64,000 nucleotides of DNA from Paracoccus aminovorans (GTDB taxonomy: Bacteria > Pseudomonadota > Alphaproteobacteria > Rhodobacterales > Rhodobacteraceae): the NCBI RefSeq assembly GCF_900005615.1, contig NZ_LN832559.1, forward strand, positions 1,022,837 through 1,086,836, given 5' to 3'. The notes under the pieces were generated by a model. The model saw only the letters and a list, made by a program, of their open reading frames with translations, did not search any database and was not told the origin of the DNA. Made by a program: the position numbers and the translations under genes. This document shows positions 8,422 through 17,209 of the stretch, piece by piece. Position 1 is the stretch's first letter. Each line of letters opens with the position of its first letter.

Positions 8422-9261
8422 ATGAACCTGCAAAAAGACATGATCGAACCGCTTTCCGACATGCGCGACGCTCCGCGCGATTCGGTCTGGGGGCGCATCC
8501 AGCGCGAGGCTCGGATCGCGGTGCGGGACGAGCCGTTGCTGGGCGCGCTGATCCATGCCGGGCTGCTGCATCACGCGACCTTCGAGGCGGCGCTGGCCTA
8601 TCGCTTTTCGCTGAAGCTGGCCTCGCGCGAGATGAGCGAGCAGATCTTGCGCGAGATTGCCGACGATGCCTTCGCGCGGTCGCCGGAACTGTCGGCGGCG
8701 GCGCAGGGCGATCTGCTGGCGGTCTATGAGCGCGACCCGGCGACGCATCGGCTGATGCAGCCGATCCTGTTCTTCAAGGGCTACCAGGCGCTGCAATCCT
8801 ATCGCATCGGCCATTGGCTGTGGGAGCAGGGCCGGCGCGACATGGCCTATTTCGTGCAAATGCGCTGTTCCGAGGTCTTCGGGGTCGATATTCACCCGGC
8901 CGCGCGGATCGGCACCGGGGTGATGATCGACCATGCCCATTCCATCGTCATCGGCGAGACGGCGGTGGTCGGCAACGATGTGTCCATGCTGCATTCGGTG
9001 ACGCTGGGCGGCACCGGCAAGGAGGACGGCGACCGTCACCCGAAGATCGGCAATGGCGTGATGATCGGGGCGGGCGCCAAGGTGCTGGGCAATATCCATG
9101 TCGGCAATTGCTCGCGGATCGCCGCCGGTTCGGTGGTGTTGAGCGATGTGCCGCCCTGCAAGACGGTGGCCGGGGTGCCGGCGCGGATAGTGGGCGATGC
9201 CGGCTGCTCGGAGCCGTCGAGCACCATGAACCAGCTTCTGGGTCACGACGACCTGTTCTAG
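8422..9261 (+). CDS. cysE: serine O-acetyltransferase
   Basis: A 279-residue serine acetyltransferase making O-acetylserine for cysteine synthesis. The N-terminal helical domain precedes a left-handed beta-helix with the catalytic region MRCSEVFGVDIHPAARIGTG and MIDHAHSIVIGE around residues 155-180, then hexapeptide repeats through VTLGGTGKEDGDRHPKIGNGV. The C-terminal tail that in this family binds the partner synthase or feedback cysteine is present. The gene stands alone after the GTA cluster, a neighbourhood shared by many Rhodobacteraceae. Confidence 0.93.
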   Translation: MNLQKDMIEPLSDMRDAPRDSVWGRIQREARIAVRDEPLLGALIHAGLLHHATFEAALAYRFSLKLASREMSEQILREIADDAFARSPELSAAAQGDLLAVYERDPATHRLMQPILFFKGYQALQSYRIGHWLWEQGRRDMAYFVQMRCSEVFGVDIHPAARIGTGVMIDHAHSIVIGETAVVGNDVSMLHSVTLGGTGKEDGDRHPKIGNGVMIGAGAKVLGNIHVGNCSRIAAGSVVLSDVPPCKTVAGVPARIVGDAGCSEPSSTMNQLLGHDDLF

Positions 9262-9342
9262 GGCAAATGGGCATCTGTCAGAACATCGCGATCCATCCGA
9301 AGTATGAATCACATCGGCCCCGGCTGCGAATCTCCACAGGCC

Positions 9343-10401
9343 CTAGAGCCAGTCGCTATTTCCGCTGCCGGTCAGTTCGGCCAGCGTGACGTTTTCGTGT
9401 GCCAGCCGCTCGTCGAGTTCGCGCGCGATGCGGGCGGCGAGCGAGAAGCCCTGGTAGATCAGCGCAGAATAGATCTGCACGGCCGAGGCACCGGCGCGGA
9501 GCTTTTGCCAGGCCTGCTCGGTCGAGCCGATGCCGCCGACGCCGATCAGCGGAATGCGGCCCTGCGTCTGCTGGTAGAGGCGGGCGAGGACGCGGGTGGC
9601 GCGCTCGAAGAGCGGGGCGCCGGAGAGGCCGCCGGCCTCCTGCGCATGGGGCGAGGCGATGCCGTCGCGCGACAGCGTGGTGTTGGTGGCGATGATGGCA
9701 TCGACCGGGGCGGCCAGCGCCACCGCGGCGATGTCGGCGATGCCCTGGTCGTCGAGATCAGGGGCGATCTTGATGAAGATGGGGGGGCGGTTCGGAAGGT
9801 CGTCGCGCGCGGCCAGCACCCCTTGCAGCAGCGCGGCAAGCGCCTCGGGGCCTTGCAGGTCGCGCAGTTTTTCCGTGTTCGGGGACGAGACGTTCACGGT
9901 CAGGAAATCGGCATGGGCGCCGGCGACGCGCACCACCTGGGCGAAATCGGCGCTGCGGTCTGCGCTGTCCTTGTTCGTGCCGATGTTGAGGCCGACCGGG
10001 ATGCCGGCAGGGCGGCGGGCCAGGCGTTGGCCGATGGCCTCTGCGCCTTCGTTGTTGAAGCCGAAGCGGTTGATGATCGCGCGGTCCTCGGTCAGTCGGA
10101 ACAGGCGCGGCTTGGGGTTGCCGGGCTGCGGGCGCGGGGTGGCGGCGCCGATCTCGACGAAGCCGAAGCCGGCCCGCATCAGCGCGGGCAGGGCACGGGC
10201 GTTCTTGTCGTAGCCGGCGGCGAGGCCGACCGGGTTCGGCAGGTCGAGGCCCGCGAGGCGGAGACGCAGCCGGTCCGAGGTGACGGACCGGCCGGCCAGC
10301 GGCACCAGCCCGCGTTGCAGCGCCAGGATCGAAAGGTCATGCGCGCGCTCCGGGTCGAAGCGGTGCAGCGCGGCCAGGCCCAGGCGCTCGATGGGGGTCA
10401 T
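9343..10401 (-). CDS. pyrD: dihydroorotate dehydrogenase (quinone), class 2
   Basis: A 352-residue class 2 enzyme that oxidises dihydroorotate to orotate and passes electrons to membrane quinone. Visible motifs are [12 protein letters not shown] (FMN/substrate loop), FNNEGAEAI, the catalytic serine in [14 protein letters not shown], and the C-terminal [14 protein letters not shown] phosphate-binding loop. The N-terminal helices of class 2 enzymes, which contact the membrane, are present. The gene overlaps the upstream DUF952 gene by four bases, forming a two-gene leftward operon, and converges on cysE. Confidence 0.94.
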   Translation of the reverse strand: MTPIERLGLAALHRFDPERAHDLSILALQRGLVPLAGRSVTSDRLRLRLAGLDLPNPVGLAAGYDKNARALPALMRAGFGFVEIGAATPRPQPGNPKPRLFRLTEDRAIINRFGFNNEGAEAIGQRLARRPAGIPVGLNIGTNKDSADRSADFAQVVRVAGAHADFLTVNVSSPNTEKLRDLQGPEALAALLQGVLAARDDLPNRPPIFIKIAPDLDDQGIADIAAVALAAPVDAIIATNTTLSRDGIASPHAQEAGGLSGAPLFERATRVLARLYQQTQGRIPLIGVGGIGSTEQAWQKLRAGASAVQIYSALIYQGFSLAARIARELDERLAHENVTLAELTGSGNSDWL

Positions 10402-10730
10402 GCCAGCTCTCCGATGTCGTGGCCGTCGGGGCCGAGGGGCAGGGCGCGGGACCAGGTCACGTCCTGGGCGCGCAATTCGCGATAGAGATGCGGAAACAGG
10501 TCGCCGCCGCGGGAGGGCTCCCAGCGCAGGTCAGGCAGTCCTTCGGTTTCGATCGCGAGCAGGTGCAGGCCGCTTTCGCCTGCGAAATGCCTGGCCAGCG
10601 TGCCCGGCACCTGCGCGGCGGTCGAAAGGTGGATGTAGCCATCGGCCAGGTCCACCGGGGCACCGGCACTGAAGCCGTCCCGGACGAACGCCTGGTATTC
10701 GGAGTTGCGGAAAATCTTGTAGGCCAGCAT
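10398..10730 (-). CDS. DUF952 family protein
   Basis: A 110-residue protein with the DUF952 signature [20 protein letters not shown] in the first half and [12 protein letters not shown] near the end. The reading frame is open upstream, but the ATG at 10730 yields the compact family length. It overlaps the start of pyrD by four bases, so the two genes are probably co-transcribed. The biochemical role of DUF952 is not established; conserved His and Arg residues suggest a small ligand-binding or transferase fold. Confidence 0.8.
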   Translation of the reverse strand: MLAYKIFRNSEYQAFVRDGFSAGAPVDLADGYIHLSTAAQVPGTLARHFAGESGLHLLAIETEGLPDLRWEPSRGGDLFPHLYRELRAQDVTWSRALPLGPDGHDIGELA

Positions 10731-10798
10731 GGCTGGTTCATGCGTCGCGCCCTGTCCGGCGTCAAGCGTGAACCTTTGGCGACACACGGCTTCGTCGG

Positions 10799-10827
10799 TT
10801 GACGCCTTCACGGGCTTGGCCCAATCT
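10799..10827 (+). promoter_or_regulatory. possible sigma70 promoter of the 5'-nucleotidase gene
   Basis: TTGACG and CAATCT lie 17 bp apart, 37 bp before the ATG at 10864. The -35 is good but the -10 is weak, so this is only a candidate. Confidence 0.25.
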
Positions 10828-10863
10828 TCCGCCCATCCAGAGAGCGGGACGAGAGGGAATACG

Positions 10864-12465
10864 ATGAGACGCTGGCTTGTGGTTTCGGCGGCGGCGCTGG
10901 CGCTGTCCGTGGGTGCGGCGCAGGCGGATTTCACGCTGCACGTACTGCATACCAACGATTTCCACAGCCGGGTCGAGCCGATCAACGCATTTGACAGCAC
11001 CTGCGACGCCGAAACCGAAGCGAAGAACGAGTGCTTCGGCGGCACCGCGCGGCTGGGTGCAAAGATCAACGAATTGCGCGCGCAGCTGAAGGCCGAGGGG
11101 CGGAACGTGCTCGTGCTGGATGCCGGCGACCAGTATCAGGGCAGCCTGTTCTATACGACCTACAAGGGCAAGGATACGGTCGAGTTCATGAACGCCATCG
11201 GCTTCGATGCCATGGCGGTCGGCAACCATGAATTCGACGACGGCCCCGGGGGCCTGCAGATTCTGGCCGAGAGCGCGAAATTCCCCATCGTCTCGGGCAA
11301 CCTGGACCTGTCGCAATCTCCGGAGCTCAAGGACAAGATCGGCGGCGCGCTGGTGCTGGAGGTGGGCGGCGAGAAGGTGGGCATCGTCTCGGCCCTCGCC
11401 ATGGACACGCCCGAGACCGCCGCGCCGGGCGACAAGGTCATCTTCAAGGACGACATGGACAGCCTGAAGGCCGAGGTGGAGGAACTGACCGATGCCGGCG
11501 TGACCAAGATCGTCGCGCTGACCCATAGCGGCTACAAGCGGGACCAGGCGTTCGCGGCCGAGGTTCCCGGCATCGACGCGGTGATCGGCGGGCACAGCCA
11601 TACGCTGCTGGGCGATATGGAGGGCGCAGAGGGACCCTATCCCACCATGGTCAAGGGTGCGGACGGGGTCGAGGTTCCGGTGGCGACCGCCTATGCCTAT
11701 GGCAAATACCTGGGCCATCTGGTGCTGACCTGGGACGACGACGGCAAGCTGGTCAAGGCCGAGGGGGCGCCGATCCTGCTGGATGCCTCGGTCGAGCCGG
11801 ACGAGAAGCTGGCGGCCCGGGTCAGGGAGATGGCCGCGCCCATCGAGGAACTGAAGGCCAAGCGCGTGGCCGAGATCGCCGCGCCCATCGACGGCAGCCG
11901 TGAGAATTGCCGCGCCCGGGAATGCGAGATGGGCAATGTGGTGGCCGATGCCATGCTGGCGCGTGTCAAGGACCAGGGCATCACCATCGCAATCCAGAAC
12001 GGCGGCGGGCTGCGCGCCTCGATCGAGGCCGGGCCGGTCGCCATGGGCGACGTGCTGTCGGTGCTGCCCTTCCAGAACACGCTGTCGACCTTTCAGCTGA
12101 AGGGCGCCGATGTGGTGGCCGCGCTTGAGAACGGCGCCAGCCAGATGGAGGAAGCCGCCGGGCGTTTTGCTCAGGTCGCGGGCCTGAAATATACCGTCGA
12201 TCCCGCGGCGCCGGCCGGAAGGCGCATCAGCGAGGTGCAAGTGCGGGACGGCGGCAACTGGGTGCCGATCGATCCGAATGCGACCTATGGCGTGGTCTCG
12301 CAGAACTACATGCGGGCGGGCGGCGACGGCTACCGGATCTTTGCCGAGAAGGCGATGAACGCCTATGATTTCGGCCCGGACCTGGCCGAGGTATTGGCCG
12401 GTTACCTGGCCAAGCAGGGGCCGGGCTTTACGCCCAAGCTGGATGGGCGCATCACGGTGAAATGA
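10864..12465 (+). CDS. periplasmic 5'-nucleotidase / UshA-type metallophosphatase
   Basis: A 533-residue exported enzyme. The ATG at 10864 is chosen because it gives a clean signal peptide (residues 1-22, cut after a VGAAQA run). The calcineurin-like metal sites are all present: VLHTNDFHSR, LDAGDQYQGS, GNHEFDDG, LTHSGY and GGHSHTLLG. The C-terminal nucleotidase domain has IQNGGGLRASIEAG and the substrate-stacking QNYMRAGGDGY motif. It should dephosphorylate nucleotides or UDP-sugars in the periplasm for phosphate and purine scavenging. It is monocistronic, with a terminator just downstream. Confidence 0.9.
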   Translation: MRRWLVVSAAALALSVGAAQADFTLHVLHTNDFHSRVEPINAFDSTCDAETEAKNECFGGTARLGAKINELRAQLKAEGRNVLVLDAGDQYQGSLFYTTYKGKDTVEFMNAIGFDAMAVGNHEFDDGPGGLQILAESAKFPIVSGNLDLSQSPELKDKIGGALVLEVGGEKVGIVSALAMDTPETAAPGDKVIFKDDMDSLKAEVEELTDAGVTKIVALTHSGYKRDQAFAAEVPGIDAVIGGHSHTLLGDMEGAEGPYPTMVKGADGVEVPVATAYAYGKYLGHLVLTWDDDGKLVKAEGAPILLDASVEPDEKLAARVREMAAPIEELKAKRVAEIAAPIDGSRENCRARECEMGNVVADAMLARVKDQGITIAIQNGGGLRASIEAGPVAMGDVLSVLPFQNTLSTFQLKGADVVAALENGASQMEEAAGRFAQVAGLKYTVDPAAPAGRRISEVQVRDGGNWVPIDPNATYGVVSQNYMRAGGDGYRIFAEKAMNAYDFGPDLAEVLAGYLAKQGPGFTPKLDGRITVK

Positions 12466-12472
12466 CGCGAGG

Positions 12473-12500
12473 GGCCGGGTGCAAGCCCGGCCTTTCTTGC
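12473..12500 (+). terminator. Rho-independent terminator of the nucleotidase gene
   Basis: The 7-bp stem GGCCGGG / CCCGGCC with a 6-nt loop is followed by a T-rich run (tttcttgcgttt). It begins eight bases after the nucleotidase stop and also faces the end of the convergent Hint gene. Confidence 0.6.
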
Positions 12501-12512
12501 GTTTCGGGGTGT

Positions 12513-13685
12513 CTAGGCCGGCAGGAAGGTGCGGGCGTTCAGCAGATGACGCTCGACCAGCTTGCGGCCCTGGCGGCCGGTCGCCAACGGGCGGACGGGC
12601 TTTCCGCTGGGCTCCAGATCGGGGAACAGCGTTCGGATCTCGCGCCGGGCGGCGGCCGGAAGACCGTTGAGCGCCTGCGGGCCGGTCAGCAACGATTCCG
12701 TCCAGAGGCCGTTCGAGAGCACCAGTTGGTGCCGCCCGAAGAGCAGATGCAGGTAGCTGACCCCCGGGTCGGGCTGGATGGCGCGGATGCCCGGCAGGGC
12801 GGTCAGGTGCTTGGCCGCGACCAGAACCTGCTGCGCTCCGAACATGCGCTGTGCGATGGCCGAGCACAGCAGGACCCGGTGCTGCGGCGAGACCAGCAGG
12901 TTCCGGTCCGGAAGGCCCGGTCCTAGCGCATCGCGGCCGATCAGGATCGGACGCAGGTTGGGTTGCAGGTCCAGCTGCCGGCGGTCCAGGGTCGCTCCGC
13001 CTATCCAGCACAGCGGCTGATGGCCGTGGTCGCGGGTCAGGATCCGGTCTCCGGGTCGCAGATGCTCGACCGGGCGGGGGCCGGCGTCGGTCTCGATCAG
13101 CGTGCCGGGCGTGAAGCAGGGCGCTGCGCGGACCGTCGGATCGTAGGGGATCGAGGTCTGGCCGGTGCCGATCTTGTAGCTGCCGACATACTGATAGGTC
13201 GCGCCTGGCCGGAACTGCGGCCAATGGTCCTTGCCGCCCGCGTCCAGCCGCATCCGGGGCACGATCAGCACGCTGTGACGGTCGCCCAGTTCGATCGGAT
13301 AGCCCGAGGCGTCGTAATCCATATAGGTCGGGAAAGAGACGTAAAATTCGTTTCCGGCCTCGTCGCGCAGGATCGCGGCGTCCTGGAACGAGATGCGCTG
13401 GCCCGGTGCCAGCACCTGTTCCGCACCCTCGGGGCCGAAGCCGGCGCTTTCTAGAAGCGACTGGCCGTCGTCGCTGCCGGGGTCGTCGTAGAAGCTGCCC
13501 GAGCCCCCGCGCGAGAGATAGCCGAAGCGCGGGTCGTCGTCCTCGATGCGGATTTCGCCCATTTGCGCCTGGGCGAAATCGATGTCGCGCCGGTTCAGGA
13601 AAGGCAGGTATTTGTCCGAGCCGGTCGCCGAGGGGTCGTTGTAGACCTGGGTCTGGAACGTCGCCGTCACGATCCGGTATTCCAT
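12513..13685 (-). CDS. orphan Hint-domain (Hint_2) protein
   Basis: A 390-residue protein with two parts. Residues 1-188 are an acidic, cysteine-poor region of unknown fold. Residue 190 begins a Hedgehog/intein (Hint_2) domain with CFTPGTLIETDAGPRPVEHL, the block LRPGDRILTRDHGHQPL and the later VSPQHRVLL block. Such proteins are frequent in Rhodobacteraceae and are thought to self-cleave or ligate at the cysteine, but function is unknown. No signal peptide is seen; such proteins are sometimes type I-secreted. The ATG at 13685 has a GAGG SD five bases upstream; a TTG 15 bp upstream is less likely. Confidence 0.8.
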   Translation of the reverse strand: MEYRIVTATFQTQVYNDPSATGSDKYLPFLNRRDIDFAQAQMGEIRIEDDDPRFGYLSRGGSGSFYDDPGSDDGQSLLESAGFGPEGAEQVLAPGQRISFQDAAILRDEAGNEFYVSFPTYMDYDASGYPIELGDRHSVLIVPRMRLDAGGKDHWPQFRPGATYQYVGSYKIGTGQTSIPYDPTVRAAPCFTPGTLIETDAGPRPVEHLRPGDRILTRDHGHQPLCWIGGATLDRRQLDLQPNLRPILIGRDALGPGLPDRNLLVSPQHRVLLCSAIAQRMFGAQQVLVAAKHLTALPGIRAIQPDPGVSYLHLLFGRHQLVLSNGLWTESLLTGPQALNGLPAAARREIRTLFPDLEPSGKPVRPLATGRQGRKLVERHLLNARTFLPA

Positions 13686-13816
13686 GGGAACCTCGAACAA
13701 TTACAGGTTGTTTCATCCCGGTATGGAGATAACCCGCCATTAATCAACAAAAGGTTAATTTGTCGGCGTCATTGCCTTCCAGCATGTGGCGGTGATGCAA
13801 CTTCAGGTAGAAAGGC

Positions 13817-14167
13817 CTAGGCTTCCGGATCGCCGATCAGCGGCAGGGCGTCACGCAGGAACCGCTCGAAATCGTCGAGGTCCACCGGCTCGAACTGGCC
13901 GAAGCCCTGCATCCAGACCGAGGCGCTGCGCAGCCCGTCGGGTTCCAGCTTGCACCAGATGATGCGGCCGCGGCGTTCCTGCCGGATCAGCCCGGCGCCC
14001 GCGAGCACCGCCAGATGTTTCGAGATCGCCGCCAAACTGACCTGGAAGGGCGCGGCCACGTCCGTCACCGCCATGTCATCCTCGAGCAGCATGGCCAGGA
14101 TCGCCCGACGAGTCGGGTCGGCGAGGGCCGAGAAAATCATGTCGAGACTGGGCTGCGGTGCGGACAT
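13817..14167 (-). CDS. ArsR-family transcriptional regulator
   Basis: A 116-residue winged-helix repressor with the ArsR/SmtB core: FSALADPTRRAILAMLLE (helix 1-2), then recognition helix FQVSLAAISKHLAVLAGAGLI and the wing RRGRIIWCKLEPDGL. The metal-binding CXC pair of arsenic sensors is absent, so it belongs to the metal-independent type often paired with an SRPBCC or polyketide-cyclase gene. No such partner is adjacent here. It is transcribed away from the atp operon across a 187-bp intergenic region. Confidence 0.85.
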   Translation of the reverse strand: MSAPQPSLDMIFSALADPTRRAILAMLLEDDMAVTDVAAPFQVSLAAISKHLAVLAGAGLIRQERRGRIIWCKLEPDGLRSASVWMQGFGQFEPVDLDDFERFLRDALPLIGDPEA

Positions 14168-14295
14168 CGGGCTTTGCTTAACTTGCCGGTTGAATATGGG
14201 CCGGATGGTCCACGGGCCGCAAGGCCAGTCCTGCGCCGCGGCATCGATTTTCCCTTTCCTTGTATTTCAATGGCTTGCGTCGAGGGGCGCCTTGC

Positions 14296-14324
14296 TTGAC
14301 TCGGCCCCCCCGAGTCCCTATCAC
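14296..14324 (+). promoter_or_regulatory. atp operon promoter with embedded palindrome
   Basis: TTGACT (14296-14301) and TATCAC (14319-14324) are 17 bp apart and lie 31 bp before the atpI start. A perfect inverted repeat, GACTCGG-N5-CCGAGTC at 14298-14316, overlaps the -35 box and spacer. Each arm contains a GANTC site, the CcrM methylation sequence of alphaproteobacteria. Confidence 0.45.
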
Positions 14325-14354
14325 CGCCACCAACCGATAACGGGGGTGTGAGCC

Positions 14355-14696
14355 GTGGCCGAGGACGACCATGACGCCGCGCGGGCCCGGGACGCGGAGC
14401 GGCTGCGCGCGCTGGAGGCCCGGTTGGGCAAGAAGGCGGAGGAGCCGCCGCCCTCGCGCGGGGAAGAGCATTTCAGCCAGGCCAACATGGCCTGGCGCAT
14501 GGTGACGGAACTGGTGGCCGGGTTGGGCATCGGCTTCCTGATCGGGTTCGGGCTGGACTATGTGACCGGCCTGCGGCCGGTCTTCATGGTGGTCTTTGTG
14601 CTGCTGGGCCTGGCGGCCGGCATCAAGACCATGATGCGGACCGCCAACGAGATAGGCAAGGCACCGGGTCAGACCGGCGACGACAAGGGTGAATGA
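14355..14696 (+). CDS. atpI: ATP synthase protein I (AtpI/AtpZ type)
   Basis: A 113-residue small membrane protein at the head of the F0 operon. The N-terminal third is charged and helical; two transmembrane helices follow at about residues 49-70 and 75-95, with [17 protein letters not shown] typical of alphaproteobacterial AtpI. The protein is thought to assist c-ring assembly or Mg transport. A GTG start is used. The gene overlaps atpB by four bases (ATGA). Confidence 0.85.
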   Translation: MAEDDHDAARARDAERLRALEARLGKKAEEPPPSRGEEHFSQANMAWRMVTELVAGLGIGFLIGFGLDYVTGLRPVFMVVFVLLGLAAGIKTMMRTANEIGKAPGQTGDDKGE

Positions 14697-15445
14697 CGAT
14701 GGCGACTGAAGAACATGGCACGGGTCTGACCTTCCATCCGATGGATCAGTTCATCGTCAAGCCGCTGTTCGGCGGCGAGCTGAGCTGGTACACGCCGAGC
14801 AACGCGACGCTGTGGATGGCGCTGGCCGCCCTGGCGATCACCGCGCTGCTGGTCTTTGGCACCCGCGGCCGCGCCATCGTGCCGAACCGCCTGCAATCCA
14901 TCGCCGAATTGCTTTACGGCATGGTCCGCAAGATGGTCGAGGACGTGACCGGCAAGGACGGGCTGAAATACTTCCCCTATGTGATGACGCTGTTCTGCTT
15001 CATCCTGTTCGCGAACTTCCTGGCGCTGCTGCCGAAATCCTTCTCGCCGACCTCGCATATCGCAGTGACGGCAGTGCTGGCGGTCATGGTCTTTCTGGGC
15101 GTTACCATCCTGGGCTTCGTCAAGAACGGCGCGCACTTCCTGGGCCTGTTCTGGGTCAGCTCGGCGCCGCTGGCGCTGCGCCCGGTGCTGGCGGTGATCG
15201 AACTGATCTCGTATTTCGTGCGTCCGGTCAGCCATTCCATCCGACTTGCGGGCAACATCATGGCCGGCCACGCGGTGATCAAGGTCTTTGCCGCCTTCGC
15301 CGCCGTCGCCGCCATCGCGCCGGTCTCGGTCGTCGCCATCACCGCCATGTACGGCCTCGAGGTGCTTGTCGCGCTGATCCAGGCCTATGTCTTCGCCATC
15401 CTGACCTGCGTCTATCTGAAGGACGCCCTGCACCCGGCGCACTGA
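14693..15445 (+). CDS. atpB: F0F1 ATP synthase subunit a
   Basis: A 250-residue integral membrane subunit that forms the proton half-channels. The essential arginine is in the conserved [14 protein letters not shown] segment, and the last helix carries the [20 protein letters not shown] motif. Two in-frame ATG codons (14693 and 14699) are possible starts; the first overlaps the atpI stop. It is followed by the c subunit after 61 bp. Confidence 0.95.
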   Translation: MTMATEEHGTGLTFHPMDQFIVKPLFGGELSWYTPSNATLWMALAALAITALLVFGTRGRAIVPNRLQSIAELLYGMVRKMVEDVTGKDGLKYFPYVMTLFCFILFANFLALLPKSFSPTSHIAVTAVLAVMVFLGVTILGFVKNGAHFLGLFWVSSAPLALRPVLAVIELISYFVRPVSHSIRLAGNIMAGHAVIKVFAAFAAVAAIAPVSVVAITAMYGLEVLVALIQAYVFAILTCVYLKDALHPAH

Positions 15446-15506
15446 GCGCCGGCCCGCAGTCGGGACCACATCGAAAACCCTTTCCAAAGCCTCAAGGAGC
15501 ATGAAC

Positions 15507-15740
15507 ATGGAAAATCTGGGTCAACTGGGACAGTACCTCGGCGCCGGTCTGGCTTGCGTCGGCATGGCCGGTGCGGCCATGGGGGTGGGCAATGTCGCCG
15601 GCAACTACCTGTCGGGCGCGCTGCGCAACCCGTCGGCCGCCGCTTCGCAGACCGCCACGCTGTTCATCGGCATGGCCTTTGCCGAAGCCCTGGGGATCTT
15701 CTCGTTCCTGGTCGCGCTGCTGCTGCTGTTCGCAGTCTGA
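15507..15740 (+). CDS. atpE: F0F1 ATP synthase subunit c
   Basis: A 77-residue proteolipid with two transmembrane helices: [19 protein letters not shown] with the glycine-rich packing face, and a second helix holding the proton-carrying glutamate in [10 protein letters not shown]. The polar loop has the usual RNPSA. Of two in-frame ATGs at 15501 and 15507, the second is preferred because the AAGGAG SD at 15494-15499 would be only one base from the first. Confidence 0.93.
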   Translation: MENLGQLGQYLGAGLACVGMAGAAMGVGNVAGNYLSGALRNPSAAASQTATLFIGMAFAEALGIFSFLVALLLLFAV

Positions 15741-15816
15741 TCCTTTGCCATCCTTGCGGTTGGGTGGGGGCGTGACGCGCCCACCCGATTGTGAAACGAC
15801 CGGCATGGGGTAGGAT

Positions 15817-16479
15817 ATGTTCAGCCTGTTGCAACAGACCGCGCCCGTCGTGGTCGAAGAAACCGAAACGGTGGTCATCACCGAATCCGCCGAAGCGGCG
15901 GGCCATGGCGCCGATGCGGCCCATGCCGTTGCCGGTGCTGCGGATGCTGCCCATGGTGCGGCCGGCCACGCCGCCAGCGCCCCCGGCATGCCGCAACTGG
16001 ATTTCAGCACTTTCGGCAACCAGATCTTCTGGCTGCTGGTCGTTCTGGCCGTGATCTATTGGGTGCTGTCGCGCATCGCGCTGCCGCGCATCGGCGGGGT
16101 CATCTCGGACCGGCAGGGCGCGATCACCGGTGACCTGGTGGCGGCCGAGGAATTCAAGCAGAAGGCCAAGGAAGCCGAGGCCGCCTATGACAAGGCGCTG
16201 GCCGACGCCCGCTCCGAGGCGCAGAAGATCATCGCCGCCAACAAGGCCGAGATGCAGAAGGAACTCGACGCCGCCATCGCCCATGCGGATGCTGAAATCG
16301 GTGCCCGCTCGGCCGAGTCCGAGAAGCGCATCGGCGAGATCCGCGCCTCGGCTGTCGAGGATGCGCGCTCGGTCGCCCGCGAGGTGACGGCCGCTCTGGT
16401 TGAGAATTTCGGCGGCGCCGCGGACCAGAACCTGGTCGGCGAGGCGGTCGATCAGCGGCTGAAGGGGGCGCTGCAATGA
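15817..16479 (+). CDS. atpX: F0F1 ATP synthase subunit b'
   Basis: A 220-residue b' stator subunit, the paired form of b used by photosynthetic-lineage alphaproteobacteria. A transmembrane helix ([17 protein letters not shown], about residues 70-87) leads into a long coiled coil ([19 protein letters not shown] onward) ending at the membrane-distal region. Unusually, about 57 residues of low-complexity Ala/His/Gly sequence precede the [13 protein letters not shown] motif that normally sits near the N-terminus. It overlaps atpF by four bases. Confidence 0.9.
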   Translation: MFSLLQQTAPVVVEETETVVITESAEAAGHGADAAHAVAGAADAAHGAAGHAASAPGMPQLDFSTFGNQIFWLLVVLAVIYWVLSRIALPRIGGVISDRQGAITGDLVAAEEFKQKAKEAEAAYDKALADARSEAQKIIAANKAEMQKELDAAIAHADAEIGARSAESEKRIGEIRASAVEDARSVAREVTAALVENFGGAADQNLVGEAVDQRLKGALQ

Positions 16480-17030
16480 AACGTCTGAGCGTTCTCTTTG
16501 CGCTGATGGCGAGCCCGGCCCTGGCAGCCACGGGTCCGTTCTTCTCGCTGCGCAATACCGATTTCGTGGTGACGCTGGCCTTCCTGCTGTTCGTCGGCAT
16601 CCTGGTCTATTTCCGGGTGCCGCAGATCGTCGGCGGCTTGCTGGACAAGCGCGCCGAGGGCATCCGCAACGACCTGGCCGAAGCCCGCCGCCTGCGCGAG
16701 GAAGCGCAGGAGATCTATGCGAGCTACGAACGGCGCCAGCGCGAGGTCAAGACCCAGGCCGACGAGATCGTCGCCAATGCCAAGCGCGAGGCGGTGCTGG
16801 AGGCCGAGAAGGCCAAGACCGCGCTGCAACTGTCGATCGAGCGCCGCCTGAAGGCCGCCGAGGAGCAGATCGCCAGCGCCGAGGGCGATGCGGTCCGCGC
16901 CGTACGCGACCGGGCGATCCAGACCGCGATCTCGGCCGCGACCGAGATCCTGGGCAAGCAGGCCACCGCCGAACAGCGCGCGGCCGGTATCGACAAGGCC
17001 ATCGACGACGTGGCGCGTCGCCTGAACTGA
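16476..17030 (+). CDS. atpF: F0F1 ATP synthase subunit b
   Basis: A 184-residue b stator subunit. A hydrophobic N-terminus (residues 1-17) resembles a signal or first helix, then [24 protein letters not shown] forms the membrane anchor, followed by [19 protein letters not shown] and a long charged coiled coil. Together with b' it makes the heterodimeric peripheral stalk. It is the last gene of the F0 operon; the F1 genes are elsewhere, as is usual in this group. A strong terminator follows. Confidence 0.93.
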   Translation: MKRLSVLFALMASPALAATGPFFSLRNTDFVVTLAFLLFVGILVYFRVPQIVGGLLDKRAEGIRNDLAEARRLREEAQEIYASYERRQREVKTQADEIVANAKREAVLEAEKAKTALQLSIERRLKAAEEQIASAEGDAVRAVRDRAIQTAISAATEILGKQATAEQRAAGIDKAIDDVARRLN

Positions 17031-17079
17031 GACGAACGAGGGGCGCGGCAAAGCGTCTCCGCCGGACAGTGATCTACAG

Positions 17080-17110
17080 AACCCCGCGGCGGCAACGTCG
17101 CGGGGTTTTT
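17080..17110 (+). terminator. Rho-independent terminator of the atp operon
   Basis: A 9-bp perfect stem, AACCCCGCG / CGCGGGGTT, with a 10-nt loop is followed by five T residues, 50 bp after the atpF stop. Confidence 0.85.
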
Positions 17111-17149
17111 CCTTGTCGGGGGATTTTGCCTTTGCGCCCATCGAGGGCA

Positions 17150-17187
17150 CAAAAGGCAAAGGGGCCAGCAGCATGGCTGCCGGCCCC
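17150..17187 (-). terminator. Rho-independent terminator of the OmpA-like gene
   Basis: On the minus strand a 12-bp stem with one mismatch (GGGGCCGGCAGC / GCTGCTGGCCCC, loop CAT) is followed by TTTGCCTTTT. It lies 23 bp after the OmpA-like stop and back to back with the atp terminator. Confidence 0.8.
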
Positions 17188-17209
17188 GCGCCTGGCTTTC
17201 CCGCTACGC

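Noticed and set aside
10762..13740. 992-codon minus-strand open frame over the nucleotidase and Hint genes
   Set aside because: The nucleotidase has full motifs on the plus strand and the Hint gene lies in another minus frame.
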